Of a stretch of DNA of 64,000 nt, positions 17,762 to 27,375 are shown in pieces. How positions within the stretch are numbered: position 1 is the stretch's first letter; every line of letters starts with the position of its first letter. The notes below the pieces were generated by a model that saw only the letters and a program-made list of their open reading frames with translations, made no database searches and had not been told where the DNA came from. Position numbers and translations under genes: made by a program. Origin of the DNA: Vampirovibrio chlorellavorus (GTDB lineage: Bacteria; Cyanobacteriota; Vampirovibrionia; Vampirovibrionales; Vampirovibrionaceae); the NCBI GenBank assembly GCA_001858525.1, contig LAPX01000004.1, forward strand, positions 551,298 to 615,297. Direction: 5' to 3'.

Positions 17762-17870
17762 GCGGTGAAGCGCTCCCTTTGTTTGATGGTTGCCGATGAT
17801 GCGATGATGAGGATAGATACATTCCGTACACGGCAAGGCTTTTTATTGTATGAAAAAGACCCGGGCAAAG

Positions 17871-19868
17871 TCAATTTGCGATGGCGCTTTTTAGGTTCAG
17901 TTGCACCGGCAAAATGGGACTGACCGAAGCGCTGGTTTCCTCAGGGGCCTTGGGGGTGGCGATGGTTAAAATGTTGAAAAACGCTTCCAGCAGGCCGGGA
18001 TCCCATTTGGTACCAGCGCCCGCTTCCAGAATTTTACGGGCGTTGGCCACTTGCATGGCCTTGCGATAAGGACGATCGGAGGTCAGGGCGTGGAAGGCAT
18101 CCACAATAGAAACAATACGAGCCCCCACCGGGATTTTTTCGCCCTTGTAGCCGTGGGGATGACCGCTGCCGTCCCAGTTTTCGTGGTGACATTCCACTGC
18201 CGGGATAATGGGTCGCAGAGAGGCCACCGGATACAAAATTTGCTGAGCACCGATAACTGGGTGCTGCTTCATGATCTCCCACTCTTTTTCATTCAGTGGG
18301 CCATCCTTGCATAAAATATCCTCAGGAATGCCAATTTTACCGATATCGTGCAGAAAGGCAGCCGCTCGCAGCTCTTCCACTTCAGCCGGTGTCATTTTCA
18401 GGGCGTGGGCCAAAGCAACGGCATAGTTGGCCACCGCTTGCGAGTGCCCACGGGTGTAGCGATCTTTTGCTTCCAGGGCGCCAGCCAGTGAGGTGATGGT
18501 TTCCAGCATGAGGTCATCGGTTTGGGGCTTGCTGGGAGTCTTCTTCTCGATGTGATTGACCAGTTCCTGATAGACGCTGGGCACATGAATATTGTCGTAC
18601 TTACGGGCCACCTGAGAGGCAAAGACCTCAATAACGGTCTTGTCGTTCAGCTGATCGATCTCGCCACAGGCAATACAGGCCGACTCTCCGGCTTTGTTGC
18701 CTTTGAACTTGGCCAGATGCAAGGCCTGTTCGGCCAGTTTGAGCAGTTTTTCCCGAGTCTTGGTGTCATCCGGGTAAGTGGCATGGCCAATGCTGATGGA
18801 TAAATGGCGTAGCTGCTCTGGCAGGCGGATTTTGAGACCTTCCAGAAAGCGCTGGGCAATTTCACTGGCCGCCTTGGGCCCGGTTTCTGGCAAAATGACC
18901 ACCACTTCATCTCCACCGTAGCGGGCAATGGTGTCTAACCCCCGACTGAGTCGTCGTACCGTAGAGGCCAGATGGCAAATGGCGTCATCGCCAGCCTGAT
19001 GGCCCAGGGTCTGGTTGATATCCTCAATATTGTTGATGTCCAGAATCATGACGGAGACAGAGTTCTGATTGGTCTCGGCCTTGCCCATTTCTCGTTCTAA
19101 AACGCCCTGAAAGTAACTGTAGTTCATCAGGCCAGTCAGGTTATCCACCTGAGTCTGGCTTTTCATGCGATCCTGCAGGATGAGATTCCAGATTAGCTGG
19201 GCGATTTGGTCCCGCAGGGTGTACACATAGGACAGCTTGGCCTGAGAAAAGGCGTCCATTTCCTTAAAGCCCAATGTGAGCATGGCAATGGCCTCCCCCC
19301 CGGCGATGAAGGGTACGCTGAACAGGTTGAAGCTGTTCATGGCCGGGTCGGAATCCGCTGCCGACCATGGGGTATGGGCCAAAATATCTGCGCCCAGGGA
19401 CTTGAGGTAGGGGGAAAAGGTGGTGTCCTTGAGGTTGTAGGCTTGCACCAGATGATTGCTGGTATCGGCTGTGGAAATGCGGGGCGCTTCGGTCTGCTGA
19501 GAAGCTGTTCCGGTGTGAATAAAGCGGGCCTGAATAAATTCACCGCGATCATCCTTGGTGGAAAAGCAGAGAAAATCGATGGGGGTGCCGCTTTTCAGGC
19601 GTTTGAGGAAGAACTCCCATACATCGGCCAATGAGGCGGCGGAGCTGACCAGTCGTCGAATCTCTTCTTCCGGGGTGGCTAGCTTGGTTTTGGCCAGTTT
19701 GGAGCCGTGCGGCTTTTTGCCCATTTGTACTTTTTCGGCGTGCAGGATGCCGTTGGCGCACTGATCCACCCGTTGGGACAGGTGACTGCAAAATTGGTTC
19801 CACTGGGCTGCCAAACGTTTGCCGGTGCTGGCTTTGGGTTCGTTTTGAGACAATTCGTATTTTTCCAA
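17871..19868 (-). CDS. GGDEF / HD-GYP domain signalling protein (variant motifs)
   Basis: A 665-residue protein with three parts: a GAF-like sensor (about 65-235), a GGDEF diguanylate cyclase-like domain (240-395) and an HD-GYP domain (455-640) typical of cyclic-di-GMP phosphodiesterases. It should bind or turn over c-di-GMP. The active-site loop reads GGDEV at 318-322 instead of GGDEF, and the HD half has His507-Asp508 and HHENWDG (561-567) but GHP at 569-571 where GYP is usual. No transmembrane segment is seen. The start is TTG at 19868 with GGGGAG 8 bases upstream. Confidence 0.88.
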   Translation of the reverse strand: MEKYELSQNEPKASTGKRLAAQWNQFCSHLSQRVDQCANGILHAEKVQMGKKPHGSKLAKTKLATPEEEIRRLVSSAASLADVWEFFLKRLKSGTPIDFLCFSTKDDRGEFIQARFIHTGTASQQTEAPRISTADTSNHLVQAYNLKDTTFSPYLKSLGADILAHTPWSAADSDPAMNSFNLFSVPFIAGGEAIAMLTLGFKEMDAFSQAKLSYVYTLRDQIAQLIWNLILQDRMKSQTQVDNLTGLMNYSYFQGVLEREMGKAETNQNSVSVMILDINNIEDINQTLGHQAGDDAICHLASTVRRLSRGLDTIARYGGDEVVVILPETGPKAASEIAQRFLEGLKIRLPEQLRHLSISIGHATYPDDTKTREKLLKLAEQALHLAKFKGNKAGESACIACGEIDQLNDKTVIEVFASQVARKYDNIHVPSVYQELVNHIEKKTPSKPQTDDLMLETITSLAGALEAKDRYTRGHSQAVANYAVALAHALKMTPAEVEELRAAAFLHDIGKIGIPEDILCKDGPLNEKEWEIMKQHPVIGAQQILYPVASLRPIIPAVECHHENWDGSGHPHGYKGEKIPVGARIVSIVDAFHALTSDRPYRKAMQVANARKILEAGAGTKWDPGLLEAFFNILTIATPKAPEETSASVSPILPVQLNLKSAIAN

Positions 19869-19972
19869 GCTGAAAACTCCCCGCTGGCTCCCTGAATGAA
19901 GCGGCTATCCACGCCTTAGTTCAGCAATTTTAACATATTGTAAAGTTGGCATGAACCGGGAATTTTAAAGAA

Positions 19973-21178
19973 TTAGCGACGCAGCAGGTCCAGTTCCTTA
20001 CCGATTTTTTCAAAGGCCTCAATACAACGATCCAGATGGGCCTGAGTGTGGCAGGCGTTGATGATAATGCGCACCCGTGCCTTATCGGCGGCCACGGTGG
20101 GGAACACAATGGCCCGGCCGTAGATGCCTTCTTCCAACAGGCGCTGGCTCAGTTTTTGGGCCTTTTCGCTGGTGCCCACAATCACGGGGCAAAGCGGGGT
20201 TTCGCTGTCAATGGGCAGCCCAATGGACTTCATGCCCGCTTTAAAGTAGCGGGTGTTGTACCACAGTTTTTGAATCAGGGCGTCATCGGCCTCTAAAAGT
20301 TCAATGGCCGCCAAACAAGCTGCTACTACCGATGGCGGATGCGGGGTGCTGAACAGCAGCGGACGGGCTTTATTGACCATAATTTCTCGCATGGCCTGAG
20401 TACTGGCCACATAGCCACCCATAGAGCCCAGTGCCTTGGACATGGTGCCCACCACGATGTCCACCTGATCGTGCAGGCCAAAGTGATCTACGGTGCCTCG
20501 GCCATGGCTGCCCAAAACGCCGCTACCGTGAGCATCATCCACCATGACAATGGCGTTATACTGCTCGGCCAAGGCCACGATTTCTGGCAATTTGGCGATA
20601 TCGCCATCCATGGAAAACACGCCATCGGTCACAATCAGTTTGCGACGGGCGGTTTTGTGCTTTTTAAGCACGCTTTCTAGCGCATTCATATCGCTGTGGG
20701 CAAAAATATCCTTGCTGGCCCCTCGGCTGAGGCGTACGGCGTCGATGATGCTGGCATGGTTCAATGCGTCGCTAATAATGACATCACCTTCGCCCATAAT
20801 GGGGGGAATGGCGGCCATATTGGCGGTAAATCCGGATTGCAGCACTAACGTTGCTTCGCAGTGCTTGAAGCGGGCCAGCTTCTCTTCCAATTGCTCATGA
20901 ATGCCCATGGTGCCGATGATGGTGCGCACAGCTCCGGCGCCTACGCCCAGTTCCCGGGTGGCTTGGATGGCCGCCTCAATCAGCTTGGGGTGATTGGCCA
21001 GGCCCAGATAGTTGTTGGAGGAGAAATTGAGGATCTGCCGCCCGTTCATGGAAATTTCGGCATCCTGCGGCCCTTCAAACGGTTGCAGGGCTTGGTATAA
21101 ATGCTCGTCTTTCAGGCGCTGGATCTCTTCTTTCAAAAAATCCAGACGGTGCGATTTTTTTTCGGTGCTGGTTGTCAT
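19973..21178 (-). CDS. kbl: Glycine C-acetyltransferase (2-amino-3-ketobutyrate CoA ligase)
   Basis: A PLP enzyme of the alpha-oxoamine synthase family that splits 2-amino-3-oxobutyrate with CoA into glycine and acetyl-CoA. The 401-residue protein has NNYLGLANHP, GAGAVRTIIGT, DDAHGSG (214-220, binding the PLP pyridine nitrogen) and the PLP lysine Lys248 in TMSKALG. Related KBL/BioF/HemA-type enzymes share the fold, but location beside tdh makes KBL the best call. An AT-rich defence-like gene separates it from tdh, only 19 bases upstream of this start. Confidence 0.9.
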   Translation of the reverse strand: MTTSTEKKSHRLDFLKEEIQRLKDEHLYQALQPFEGPQDAEISMNGRQILNFSSNNYLGLANHPKLIEAAIQATRELGVGAGAVRTIIGTMGIHEQLEEKLARFKHCEATLVLQSGFTANMAAIPPIMGEGDVIISDALNHASIIDAVRLSRGASKDIFAHSDMNALESVLKKHKTARRKLIVTDGVFSMDGDIAKLPEIVALAEQYNAIVMVDDAHGSGVLGSHGRGTVDHFGLHDQVDIVVGTMSKALGSMGGYVASTQAMREIMVNKARPLLFSTPHPPSVVAACLAAIELLEADDALIQKLWYNTRYFKAGMKSIGLPIDSETPLCPVIVGTSEKAQKLSQRLLEEGIYGRAIVFPTVAADKARVRIIINACHTQAHLDRCIEAFEKIGKELDLLRR

Positions 21179-21197
21179 TTTCTAGGCGCTCCAAATG

Positions 21198-22067
21198 CTA
21201 TTCTTCTATCTTGGGCAACTTGGCTCGTAAGTAGTTTACGAATGCAGAGCAAGTCACTAACATAAATTTTGCTTCATCAAAGGAAGCTTTCGAATCTTCC
21301 AACAGAGCATGGCGCACACCACTTTCCGCATTGGTGTAGTGATATAACTTTTCTAATCCTTGTTTGAATTGATCATTCATATCTATTTTGGTTTGGATTT
21401 TTTTTAGTGCTCTATCAAGGGTGGATTCGTTGGTTATTTCTCTGCAAATTGACTCAACTGCACTAATAGATTCTTTGATACTATTTCTATAATCAGGATT
21501 TTGCCGATCTGCCAACTTTTCTAAAGCCATACTCAAATGCTGGGCAGGATAATCTTTCAATGCGACAGCTTCATCAATTGCCTCAGTTTCAGAGTCATCT
21601 ACAATAGGTACAAATTTATTGCCCAGCACACGATATGCGGATAAGTGATTTTCTAGTGCTTTGTTAAAGCTTTGTACCAAATCAACTGTATAAAGAAGTT
21701 TATGTACTACACTGCTTTCATTTAGTGTAAATTCCAAGACATCATAAACCTCATACCAGATGCTTTCGACAAAGAAACGTTCTAATTTTTTAAAATTTTC
21801 GTTCGATATATATGAAATTTCATTAACTCGACTATGGAAAAACTCCATCTCTAACTTTTTGACAAACTCAGCTCCCCAGCCATCTAAAAGGTAGATACCT
21901 CGTCTTCCCGCAGTGGACAAAGGTTTAAACTTTTTGGGGAGATTTAATAGAATTTGTTCATAAAAAACATTCCATAGCGCATTTCTCAAAGGCAAATCTA
22001 TGGAGTCTTTTTGGAGGAATTCTTTTTTAGGCTTGTAGCCAAGTCTTTCAGAAAACCTAGAATACAT
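21198..22067 (-). CDS. AbiJ-like abortive infection protein
   Basis: A 289-residue protein resembling the AbiJ_NTD4 family: SERLGYKP at the N-terminus, LRNALWNVFYEQIL at 27-40. The C-terminal third (from about 175) resembles the Abi C-terminal/HEPN-like domain, with RNSIKESISAVESICREIT, a LYHYTN helix and GVRHALLED, the last recalling the R-x-H motif of HEPN RNases. Such proteins are linked to phage-triggered abortive infection. It is markedly more AT-rich than its neighbours, suggesting transfer, and lies between tdh and kbl with gaps of 24 and 19 bases. The ATG at 22067 follows AAGG. Confidence 0.72.
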   Translation of the reverse strand: MYSRFSERLGYKPKKEFLQKDSIDLPLRNALWNVFYEQILLNLPKKFKPLSTAGRRGIYLLDGWGAEFVKKLEMEFFHSRVNEISYISNENFKKLERFFVESIWYEVYDVLEFTLNESSVVHKLLYTVDLVQSFNKALENHLSAYRVLGNKFVPIVDDSETEAIDEAVALKDYPAQHLSMALEKLADRQNPDYRNSIKESISAVESICREITNESTLDRALKKIQTKIDMNDQFKQGLEKLYHYTNAESGVRHALLEDSKASFDEAKFMLVTCSAFVNYLRAKLPKIEE

Positions 22068-22091
22068 AAACAATTTTACCTTTTTAATGTA

Positions 22092-23144
22092 TCAAGGTTT
22101 CAGCAGAATTTTACCGCTGACGCCCTGGCGAATCAGTTCCATGGCTTGGCCAAACTCGCTCATGGGCAGTTGGTGGGTGATGATGAAGTCCAGATCCAGC
22201 TTGCCCGCTTCCATCAGGTCCAGCATGAGCAACCAGGTTTGGAAAATCTGGCGGCCATTGACCCCCACCACTTTGGCTTCCTTAAAAATAATGTCCTTGC
22301 TGATATCCAGCTCCACTTTGCCTTTGGGAATGCCCATCAGCACCACGGTGCCACCCAAGCGCAGGCTTTCCAGCGCCCCGTTAATGGCGATGGGGCTGCC
22401 GGACATTTCCAAGACCACGTCCACCCCGCTGCCACCGGTTTTTTGCTTGAGTTCTTCAGCAACATTCACCTTATCAGCGGCCAACACGGCATCGGCTCCG
22501 GCCTTTTCGGCCAGTTCCAGACGGAAGGGGGACACATCGGAGGCAAAGACCTTGAGGGCGCCCATGGCTTTGGCCACCACAATGGCAAACAGGCCCAGCG
22601 GCCCACAGCCCACTACATGCACGGTTTTCCCGGACACATCGGCCTTGGACACGGCGTGCACGGAATTCCCCAGAGAATCCAGTAAAGCGCCGTATTCCGG
22701 CTTGATGGAGCTGGGCAGTTTGACCACTTGCTTGGCCGGAATGGCGATGTACTCGGCAAAACAGCCCGGCAAATCGATGCCGAAAATTTTCACATTCTCG
22801 CAAATGTGCTTGTGCCCTTGCTGGCATTGCAAGCAGTGACCGCAAGGCAGGTGCATTTCCGCGGAGACGTAATCGCCCGGCTTCAGTCCGTGGACTTTGT
22901 CGCCCACGCTTTCAATAATGCCGCAGAACTCGTGCCCATAGACCAACGGGGTTTTAATGCGGTTGGCGCTCCACTCATCCCACTCCGTAATGTGGAAATC
23001 GGTGCCACACACCGAGGCCAGGCTAACCTTGATCAACACCTCTTTGGGGCCGGGTTGGGGTTTATCCACGGTGGCGACTTTAAAGCCCTTTTCTGGGGTG
23101 GCTTTTTGGATGGCTTGCATGGTCTGGTTGCTGGTGGCTGACAT
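22092..23144 (-). CDS. tdh: L-threonine 3-dehydrogenase
   Basis: A zinc-dependent medium-chain dehydrogenase that oxidises threonine to 2-amino-3-oxobutyrate with NAD; KBL completes the step to glycine. The 350-residue protein has catalytic Cys46 (SVCGTDFHI), the TDH-typical TEWDEWSA, GHE at 70-72, structural zinc cysteines 101, 104, 107 and 115, and a Rossmann motif GCGPLG. AAGGAA lies just before the ATG. It is the first gene of the tdh-(abi)-kbl run. Confidence 0.93.
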   Translation of the reverse strand: MSATSNQTMQAIQKATPEKGFKVATVDKPQPGPKEVLIKVSLASVCGTDFHITEWDEWSANRIKTPLVYGHEFCGIIESVGDKVHGLKPGDYVSAEMHLPCGHCLQCQQGHKHICENVKIFGIDLPGCFAEYIAIPAKQVVKLPSSIKPEYGALLDSLGNSVHAVSKADVSGKTVHVVGCGPLGLFAIVVAKAMGALKVFASDVSPFRLELAEKAGADAVLAADKVNVAEELKQKTGGSGVDVVLEMSGSPIAINGALESLRLGGTVVLMGIPKGKVELDISKDIIFKEAKVVGVNGRQIFQTWLLMLDLMEAGKLDLDFIITHQLPMSEFGQAMELIRQGVSGKILLKP

Positions 23145-23181
23145 GGCGTTCCTTACTGTTCAGGGGGAAAGTGTGAATATC

Positions 23182-23655
23182 CTACTGCGAAGTCGCACTG
23201 GATGAAACGAGGCTTTTGATGCCTTCCCAGGATGCCCGGTAGCTTTCTTTTACGTCAGAAAGCTTTGGCCATGGGGTGGGAAGGCCTAATGCTTTGCGTC
23301 TTTTCCGTTCAAGCAAAAAATTCCAGAGTACAACGCATTGTAAGATAGGCATCGAAATAAAAAGTATTCCTGCAAATGCTGAAACTGGGCTCAGCAAAAG
23401 TGCTTTCGGATGGCTCATGGCGTTTTTGCCAGCGGTTATAGCAAGATGGGATTTATGTACGCCAAACAAAGCCCCTCCGGCAATCGTCAAGATGGATGCT
23501 TCTTTCAGGGGAATGGGTTGAAGCGGGTCTTTATTAAAAACAGGGTGAACAGGCTTTGAGGCAGCCGAAGCCGGCTTTTGCGCTGGTGTCGGCAAAGGAT
23601 AAGTGGGTTGTGGACCAGTATAGGCAGGCTGATACCAAGGTGGCAGCGTTGACAT
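23182..23655 (-). CDS. Hypothetical membrane protein, Pro-rich N-terminus
   Basis: A 157-residue protein starting MSTLPPWYQPAYTGPQPTYP, with about 45 Pro-rich residues, then a hydrophobic stretch near 55-72 and a second at about 92-118, then a basic C-terminal tail. I recognise no family. The Pro/Tyr-rich start suggests an exposed flexible segment. It lies 37 bases upstream of tdh on the same strand and may be in its transcript. Confidence 0.55.
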   Translation of the reverse strand: MSTLPPWYQPAYTGPQPTYPLPTPAQKPASAASKPVHPVFNKDPLQPIPLKEASILTIAGGALFGVHKSHLAITAGKNAMSHPKALLLSPVSAFAGILFISMPILQCVVLWNFLLERKRRKALGLPTPWPKLSDVKESYRASWEGIKSLVSSSATSQ

Positions 23656-23777
23656 GATTGATTCCCCTTTAGAAGGGCGCAAAAATACAGCAGCTTTTAA
23701 AGCTATTATCTCGGTTAAACGTTCCTCAAGATAGAAAATTAATAGTGCTCATTCACTGCTTGAGCCGTCAGTTTGGA

Positions 23778-24878
23778 TTACACATTAAAACGGAAGTGAA
23801 CCACATCGCCGTCTTTCATGATGTATTCTTTGCCTTCCAGGCGCATCAAGCCTTTTTCCTTGGCATTTTTCTCGCCACCGACGGTCACATAATCGTTGTA
23901 TGCGGTGACTTCAGCCCGAATAAAGCCCTTTTCAAAATCGGTATGGATGACCCCGGCGCACTGGGGAGCGGTCATGCCCTTATCGTAAGGCCATGCTCGT
24001 ACTTCTTTTTCGCCAGCCGTAAAGTAGGTTTCCAGGCTGAGGGTCTTAAAAGCGGCCTGAATCAACCCGTCAATACCGGAAGACTGCACGCCCAGGCTTT
24101 CCAGATAGCCGGACTTCTCCGCTTCATCTAATTGGGTCAGTTCGGCTTCAATTTGGGCCGAAATAGGTACGGCAATGCGCCCTTCTTCAGCGGCCCGGTC
24201 AAACAGCTTTTTAAAGTGCGGATTGCCCAAGGGGTTGGCCAAGTCACCTTCGGCCACATTGCCGGCGTAAATGACTGGCTTGATGCTCAGCAATTGCGAT
24301 TGTTTCAGCAAAATCTGCTCTTCGGCGCTCAGTGCCTTGGCATCGACCACGCCTGCCCCGTCAATGATGGGCTTGATCTTCTCAAACAGGGCCAGCTTCT
24401 CTTCAGACTCTTTGTCCTTGTGCTTGACCTGCTTTCTCAACCGCTCCATTTGCTTGCCCATGGAGCCAGAGTCGGCCAGACACAGCTCAATATGGATGGT
24501 TTCCAGATCCCGCAGCGGGTCTACGCTGCCTTCCACGTGAACCACATCGGTGTCTTCAAAGCAGCGCACCACGTGCACAATGGCATCCACTTCCCGAATG
24601 TTGGCCAAAAACTGGTTGCCCAGGCCTTCGCCTTTGCTGGCGCCTCGCACCAGCCCTGCAATGTCCACAAATTCAAACACGGCGGGGATGACCGTTTGCG
24701 TTTTGGCCAGATCTTTCAGCACCCACAGGCGGGGATCGGGTACCTTTACGATGCCCACGTTGGGCTCAATGGTACAAAAAGGGTAGTTGGCGCTTTCTGC
24801 CTGATAAGAGGAAGTAAGGGCGTTAAACAGGGTGGATTTTCCGACGTTGGGAAGTCCGACAATTCCGGCCTTTTGCAA
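23778..24878 (-). CDS. ychF: YchF/OLA1-type GTP/ATP-binding protein
   Basis: A 366-residue Obg-superfamily NTPase that binds ribosomes and in many species prefers ATP. The P-loop is GLPNVGKST at 9-17, then [20 protein letters not shown] (switch II), a coiled-coil insert and the C-terminal TGS domain. The start is TTG at 24878, or the preceding ATT, since GGAG lies 7-10 bases upstream and the protein begins [10 protein letters not shown] as in the family; the open frame extends to 24965 without a better start. No ATG is available in place. Confidence 0.93.
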   Translation of the reverse strand: MQKAGIVGLPNVGKSTLFNALTSSYQAESANYPFCTIEPNVGIVKVPDPRLWVLKDLAKTQTVIPAVFEFVDIAGLVRGASKGEGLGNQFLANIREVDAIVHVVRCFEDTDVVHVEGSVDPLRDLETIHIELCLADSGSMGKQMERLRKQVKHKDKESEEKLALFEKIKPIIDGAGVVDAKALSAEEQILLKQSQLLSIKPVIYAGNVAEGDLANPLGNPHFKKLFDRAAEEGRIAVPISAQIEAELTQLDEAEKSGYLESLGVQSSGIDGLIQAAFKTLSLETYFTAGEKEVRAWPYDKGMTAPQCAGVIHTDFEKGFIRAEVTAYNDYVTVGGEKNAKEKGLMRLEGKEYIMKDGDVVHFRFNV

Positions 24879-24963
24879 AATAAAGGGTCTCCGTGTGGTT
24901 CCGTGTAATGGTGTTGTAATAGGGGACGTACAGATTGAGCCCGGTCTGGGGTATGATAATGCC

Positions 24964-25722
24964 ATGTCCGCATCATCAATCTACCTGAAACACGAAATCA
25001 CGATCAAGGATCTGCCTGAGTTGACCGGCTCGGTCCAACGGGCCAGCCTGGGGAATAAATGGCTGTTTGTGGGCATTGATATGGCCCCCATCGACAGTCT
25101 GGAAACCGGCATCGCTGTTTTAGACCGGGAACGGCGCATTATGCGTATGGACAAGCTCAGCGATAATGATGACATTTTGCTGTTTCTGGACAATTTGGCC
25201 CCGCCGGAAAATCTGGTAGTGGTGCTGGATATTCCCAAAAGCCTGAGTATTCCCAGCAAATGGCGGCAGCAGCAAATTAAAATGCACCCCTTGCACCTGC
25301 GTTCCTCCATTCCCAACGCCACCCAGGAGGTCGTGCCCACCGAGCGCTTTGCCCAGCGGGCCAAGGAGTTTTATGAAGCGGTGGACGAGCGCGGCATTTT
25401 GATGCTGAACTTTTTTACGGCCCATGCCAAGCTGCGTTACGATTTGAACATGCCCTTCCGCCATCGTAGTTCTCAGGGATGCCGCACCTTACAAGCGGCA
25501 CTCAAGCAGCAGTTGCATATTCAGGATGTGCCCGCCAACCTGATGCCCAGTTCGGTGCTGGATGCCATGATTGGCGCCTACACGGCCTGGATGGTCTATA
25601 AGGCCCAAGAAGGGCAGCATTTCCAGCTCTATCGGGATGATGAACGTCGCCTGTACGTAGACCCCCTGAAGCGCTGGATTAAACCCGCCCGCTACCGGCA
25701 GGGTCGCTACCGTTCCGGCTAA
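24964..25722 (+). CDS. DUF429-like protein (predicted RNase H-fold)
   Basis: A 252-residue protein of uncertain function. The core [20 protein letters not shown] followed by [10 protein letters not shown] and a helix rich in Arg/Gln looks like the DUF429 predicted nuclease family, where the two Asp residues would be part of a metal site. The C-terminus is basic ([10 protein letters not shown]). The start is the ATG at 24964, 85 bases from the ychF start and divergent from it. A TATGAT box only 6 bases before the ATG suggests a possible leaderless message. Not confidently assigned. Confidence 0.5.
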   Translation: MSASSIYLKHEITIKDLPELTGSVQRASLGNKWLFVGIDMAPIDSLETGIAVLDRERRIMRMDKLSDNDDILLFLDNLAPPENLVVVLDIPKSLSIPSKWRQQQIKMHPLHLRSSIPNATQEVVPTERFAQRAKEFYEAVDERGILMLNFFTAHAKLRYDLNMPFRHRSSQGCRTLQAALKQQLHIQDVPANLMPSSVLDAMIGAYTAWMVYKAQEGQHFQLYRDDERRLYVDPLKRWIKPARYRQGRYRSG

Positions 25723-25798
25723 ATACTGTCGAGCGCGTGGTTTGCCTTTGGAATGACTGGTTTGAGTGTTGTAGGCCGTATCAATAGAGGGAACGATT

Positions 25799-27226
25799 TT
25801 GGGCGCAAGTGAACTGGCCTTGCTGGATCAGTTGAAAGACAGCACCTTGCAGCTGGCGTTTGTGGCCGGAACCGCTTTGTTGCTGGGGTTGGTACGACGG
25901 GCTCAACCCGCTGGCCTGGCCTTGGGGCTGATTTTAGTGCCGGTTCCCCTATTGGCCCTCAGTGTGTGGTGGCCTTGGCTGACCTGGGTGGCCGCTTTCT
26001 ACACGCCGTTGCTGATGGTTTTACTGATGGTGGACGGTTTTCTGCTGAGCGTGCCCAGTCGATACCTCAGCCTGAGCCGCTCCATGGGGCAGAAGTTTTC
26101 CATTGGGCAGAAGAATCTGATTCAGTTGAGCGTGGTGAATAATAGCCATCAGCCGGTAACCCTGACCCTTAGGGACAGTGTGCCCGAAGGGCTGCTGCAC
26201 GGCCAAACGGGCGCTTCCCTGGATTTGCCAGCGGTCGTGTTGCCCTATAGTCACGAGTCCGTCAGCTACGAGGTGTTGCCGACTCGTCGGGGCTTGTATC
26301 GCTTTCAGGGCATTCATGGTCGCTATAAAAGTCGACTGGGCTTGCTGTGGCTGACCTTGAGTGGCGGACGGCCGGAGACGGTTCAGGTGGTGCCTGATTT
26401 GCGCCGAATTCGGCAGATGCGCCTGAAGGCTTCCAAGGCCCAAAACGCCGGGGAGTTGCAAAAGCGCTCTCTGGGTTTGGAGGGGACTCAGTTCAGTGGG
26501 CTTCGGCATTATTTTGCGGGCGATGATGTTCGTAAACTGGCCTGGCAGGCTACTGCCAAGCTGGATATGCCGGTGGTACGTACCTTTGCCCACGAAGTGG
26601 AGCAGCCCATTCTGGTGTTAGTGGATGCCGGTCGGGCCATGAATGTTCCGGTGAAACACCTGCAGAAATTCGATTGGGCCTTGAACACCGCCTTGGCCTT
26701 TATGGGGGTGGCTATTGATCGCGGGGATGCCGTGGGAGCAGGACTTTTTGCCAATCGGGTTTTGGCCAACGTTCCCATGGGCACCGGGCGGCATCACCTC
26801 AGTCGCCTGCTGGATGCCTTGGGACAGGTGCAAGTCCAGCCGGTGGAGCCGGATTACGAAACCGTTATGCTGCAATTCGCCCGAGGGCTCAAGCGGCGTT
26901 CTTTGGTGGTGGTGCTGACCGATTTGATCGACCCCATTGCCTCCCGGAGTCTGGTGGCCAGCTTAAAAAGCTTTTCTCGCAACCATGTGCTCATGGTGGT
27001 CACATTGGCCGATTCGCAGATTGCCAGTACCGCCGACATGCTGCCGCAGTCCCCTTATGCGGTGTATCAAAAAGGGGTGGCTCTGGATTTACTGGAATTG
27101 CGTCGGGAAACCCAGCGGCTTCTATGTAAGGGCAATCAGGCCATTGTGGTCGATGCCTCGCCGGAAACGTTGGATGAGACTTTAATTGCCCGTTATTTGG
27201 AGCTTAAACGCCAAAACCGGCTTTAA
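25799..27226 (+). CDS. DUF58 domain protein
   Basis: A 475-residue membrane protein. The first 80 residues hold two hydrophobic helix pairs, then a beta-rich extracellular-like domain (about 90-210), then DUF58 with GLEGTQFSGLRHYFAGDDVRK, the Asp-rich motif and a vWA-like fold (LVLVDAGRAMNVP as the MIDAS-like strand). DUF58 proteins often accompany MoxR ATPases in chaperone or envelope-stress units; no MoxR lies in this window. The start is TTG 25799 with AGAGGG upstream. Confidence 0.8.
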   Translation: MGASELALLDQLKDSTLQLAFVAGTALLLGLVRRAQPAGLALGLILVPVPLLALSVWWPWLTWVAAFYTPLLMVLLMVDGFLLSVPSRYLSLSRSMGQKFSIGQKNLIQLSVVNNSHQPVTLTLRDSVPEGLLHGQTGASLDLPAVVLPYSHESVSYEVLPTRRGLYRFQGIHGRYKSRLGLLWLTLSGGRPETVQVVPDLRRIRQMRLKASKAQNAGELQKRSLGLEGTQFSGLRHYFAGDDVRKLAWQATAKLDMPVVRTFAHEVEQPILVLVDAGRAMNVPVKHLQKFDWALNTALAFMGVAIDRGDAVGAGLFANRVLANVPMGTGRHHLSRLLDALGQVQVQPVEPDYETVMLQFARGLKRRSLVVVLTDLIDPIASRSLVASLKSFSRNHVLMVVTLADSQIASTADMLPQSPYAVYQKGVALDLLELRRETQRLLCKGNQAIVVDASPETLDETLIARYLELKRQNRL

Positions 27227-27239
27227 AGACTGCCTGAGT

Positions 27240-27345
27240 AGTCTCCAATTTGGTTGTTTACGGCGTCTCTGTGCTGCTCAGCTGCGTTAAGTACTCAAGT
27301 ACGCTCCTTGCCTGCGCCGCTCTTTCCTGGTAGCCGCCTCAACTT
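27240..27345. other. Self-complementary intergenic segment
   Basis: A gene-free 150-base gap contains GCGTTAAGTACTCAAGTACGC with hairpin GTACT-CA-AGTAC near its centre, plus GC-rich flanks. It looks like a small dispersed-repeat or hairpin element rather than decayed coding sequence, but no second copy is in the window. Confidence 0.3.
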
Positions 27346-27375
27346 GAAAACTTCTCCGGCAATCTGTTACTTTGC

